DNA from: Salinicola endophyticus
Lineage (GTDB): Bacteria; Pseudomonadota; Gammaproteobacteria; Pseudomonadales; Halomonadaceae
Reading direction: 5' to 3'
Length of the DNA stretch: 64,000 bases
Assembly: GCF_040536835.1 (NCBI RefSeq)
Contig: NZ_CP159578.1
Location: forward strand, 2,604,001 to 2,668,000
The notes beneath the pieces are model-generated. The model was not told the DNA's origin, ran no database searches, and worked only from the letters and a program-made list of their open reading frames with translations. This document shows positions 62,613 through 64,000 of this stretch, in pieces (the stretch's first letter is position 1; every line of letters begins with the position of its first letter). Both the position numbers and the translations under genes were made by a program.

Positions 62613-64000
62613 TCAGGATTTCTGGAACATGGCGAGCATGCGTCGGGTGACCAGGAAGCCCCCGACGATATTGATCGAGGCGATCAGCACCGAAATGCCC
62701 GCGAGCAGCCCGACCAGCCAGCTGCCCGAGCCGATCTGCAGGATCGCCCCGAGGATCACGATCCCCGAGATGGCGTTGGTCACCGCCATCAGCGGCGTGT
62801 GCAGCGAGTGGCTGACGTTCCAGATCACCTGGAAACCGACGAAGCAGGCCAGCGCGAAGACGATGAAGTGCTGCATGAACGAGGCCGGCGCGACCATGCC
62901 CAGCAACCACATCAGCACGCCTCCGGCCGCCAGCAGGCCGACCTGGCGCTTGGTCTGGGCGAGGAAGCTTGCGTGCTCGGCGGCGCGCTTCTCCTCCGGC
63001 GTCGGCTCCTTGGGCTTGGCCTTGGGCTTGGCCGCACCGATCGCCTTCACCTTAGGCGGCGGCGGCGGGAAGGTGATCTCGCCGGCATGCGTGGCGGTGG
63101 CGCCGCGGATCACGTCATCTTCCATGTCATGGACGATGACGCCATCCTTCTCCGGCGTCAGATCGGTGAGCATGTGGCGAATGTTGGTGGCGTAGAGCAG
63201 GGATGCCTGGGTCGCCATGCGCGAGGGAAAGTCGGTATAGCCCACCACGATCACGCCGCTGTCGGTGACGATCCGCTCGTCCATCACCGTCAGATCACAG
63301 TTGCCGCCCTTCTCGGCGGCGAGATCGACGATCACCGAGCCAGGCTTCATCGCCGCCACCATCTCCTCGAGCCACAGCTTGGGCGCCGGGCGCCCGGGGA
63401 TCAGCGCGGTGGTGATGACGATATCGACCTCAGGGGCCTGCTCGCGGAACAGCGCCAGCTGCTTCTCGCGGAACTCCGGGCTCGAGGGCGAGGCGTAGCC
63501 GCCGCTGCCCGAACCATCCTGGCTATCCTCGAAGTCGAGGAACAGGAACTCGGCGCCCATCGACTCGATCTGCTCGGCGACCTCCGGGCGCACATCGAAG
63601 GCGCGCACCACCGCCCCCAGGCTGGTGGCGGTACCGATGGCGGCAAGCCCGGCCACGCCGGCGCCGAGCACCAGCACCTTGGCCGGCGGTACCTTGCCGG
63701 CGGCGGTGACCTGGCCGGTGAAGAAGCGCCCGAACTGGTTGCCGGCTTCGATCACCGCGCGGTAGCCGGCGATGTTCGCGGTGCTCGAGAGCGCATCCAT
63801 CTTCTGCGCCCGCGAGATACGCGGCACCATGTCCATCGCCACCACGGTGGCGCCCTTCTCGCGGCAGCGCGCCAGGCGCGCCTCGTTCTGCGCCGGCCAG
63901 AAGAAGGCGATCAACGTCTGCCCGTCGCGCAGCCGCTCGATCTCGGCATCGAGGGGTTCGCGTACCTTGATCACCACCTCGGCGGTTTCCCACAGCGCTT
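62613..64000 (-). CDS. pntA: NAD(P) transhydrogenase subunit alpha (5' end outside window)
   Basis: The frame is open to the right edge; 462 codons are visible and the first about 50 residues lie outside. The NAD-binding domain I has [28 protein letters not shown] and the mobile-loop [15 protein letters not shown] Pro/Lys-rich linker (PPPPPKVK) joins it to about four C-terminal membrane helices. Fused alpha subunit as in E. coli, not the split pntAA/pntAB. Operon with pntB. Confidence 0.96.
   Translation of the reverse strand, partial: ALWETAEVVIKVREPLDAEIERLRDGQTLIAFFWPAQNEARLARCREKGATVVAMDMVPRISRAQKMDALSSTANIAGYRAVIEAGNQFGRFFTGQVTAAGKVPPAKVLVLGAGVAGLAAIGTATSLGAVVRAFDVRPEVAEQIESMGAEFLFLDFEDSQDGSGSGGYASPSSPEFREKQLALFREQAPEVDIVITTALIPGRPAPKLWLEEMVAAMKPGSVIVDLAAEKGGNCDLTVMDERIVTDSGVIVVGYTDFPSRMATQASLLYATNIRHMLTDLTPEKDGVIVHDMEDDVIRGATATHAGEITFPPPPPKVKAIGAAKPKAKPKEPTPEEKRAAEHASFLAQTKRQVGLLAAGGVLMWLLGMVAPASFMQHFIVFALACFVGFQVIWNVSHSLHTPLMAVTNAISGIVILGAILQIGSGSWLVGLLAGISVLIASINIVGGFLVTRRMLAMFQKS

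Noticed and set aside
1..64000. tRNA, rRNA, prophage, integron or complete insertion sequence
   Set aside because: No cloverleaf-like or rRNA segments, no integrase, no intact transposase and no phage structural genes were recognised on either strand.

Overview
The window reads as a chromosomal segment of a high-GC gammaproteobacterium. The family is most likely Halomonadaceae (Halomonas, Chromohalobacter or Salinicola-like). This is inferred from the gene orders cvpA-purF-metZ, dedD-folC-accD-trpA-trpB-trpF-truA-fimV-asd-leuB-leuD-leuC and prmB-aroC, and from TRAP-type uptake. No rRNA or tRNA gene was recognised, so the assignment rests on gene content alone.

Layout. Positions 1-6101 (minus strand) hold a three-gene condensin-like operon, mksF-mksE-mksB (also called JetA-JetB-JetC), whose SMC-like gene runs off the left edge. 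Positions 6102-8547 are an AT-richer accessory island: a transposase-like remnant, then four tandem small genes encoding exported glycine/aspartate-repeat proteins that I cannot assign to a described system. Positions 8548-18623 carry assorted metabolism and stress genes: a GST with a WYL regulator, a SulP anion transporter, a small HTH regulator with an AT-rich palindrome in its promoter, two aldo/keto reductases, an aromatic aminotransferase, an EF-hand protein, a flavoprotein, and the cytochrome b561/YceI pair. Positions 18772-36646 are the conserved biosynthetic backbone for methionine, purine, folate, fatty acid, tryptophan, lysine/threonine and leucine synthesis, with CvpA, a SPOR protein, TruA and a FimV-like protein interspersed. 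A LysR regulator is divergent from leuC.

Positions 37770-39785 contain two copies of a MITE-like intergenic repeat flanking an unusual two-part membrane protein. The right copy supplies the aroC stop codon. Next come aroC, prmB, an Smr protein, a patatin, two alpha/beta hydrolases, and a 36-residue membrane peptide coupled to an AEC permease.

Positions 46921-59459 form an oxidative uronate/aldarate catabolism locus, all on the minus strand. TRAP transporter DctPQM imports the substrate. Uronate dehydrogenase oxidises the uronate. L-talarate/galactarate and D-glucarate dehydratases act on the aldarates. Alpha-ketoglutarate semialdehyde dehydrogenase delivers 2-oxoglutarate. An FCD-type GntR and a LacI regulator are present, and candidate operators are visible for two promoters. 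The lactonase and the 5-keto-4-deoxyglucarate dehydratase needed to complete the route are not in the window. A GGDEF protein with a possible G-quadruplex leader sits inside the locus. The right end carries gpsA-sixA and the transhydrogenase genes pntA-pntB, with pntA truncated by the window edge.
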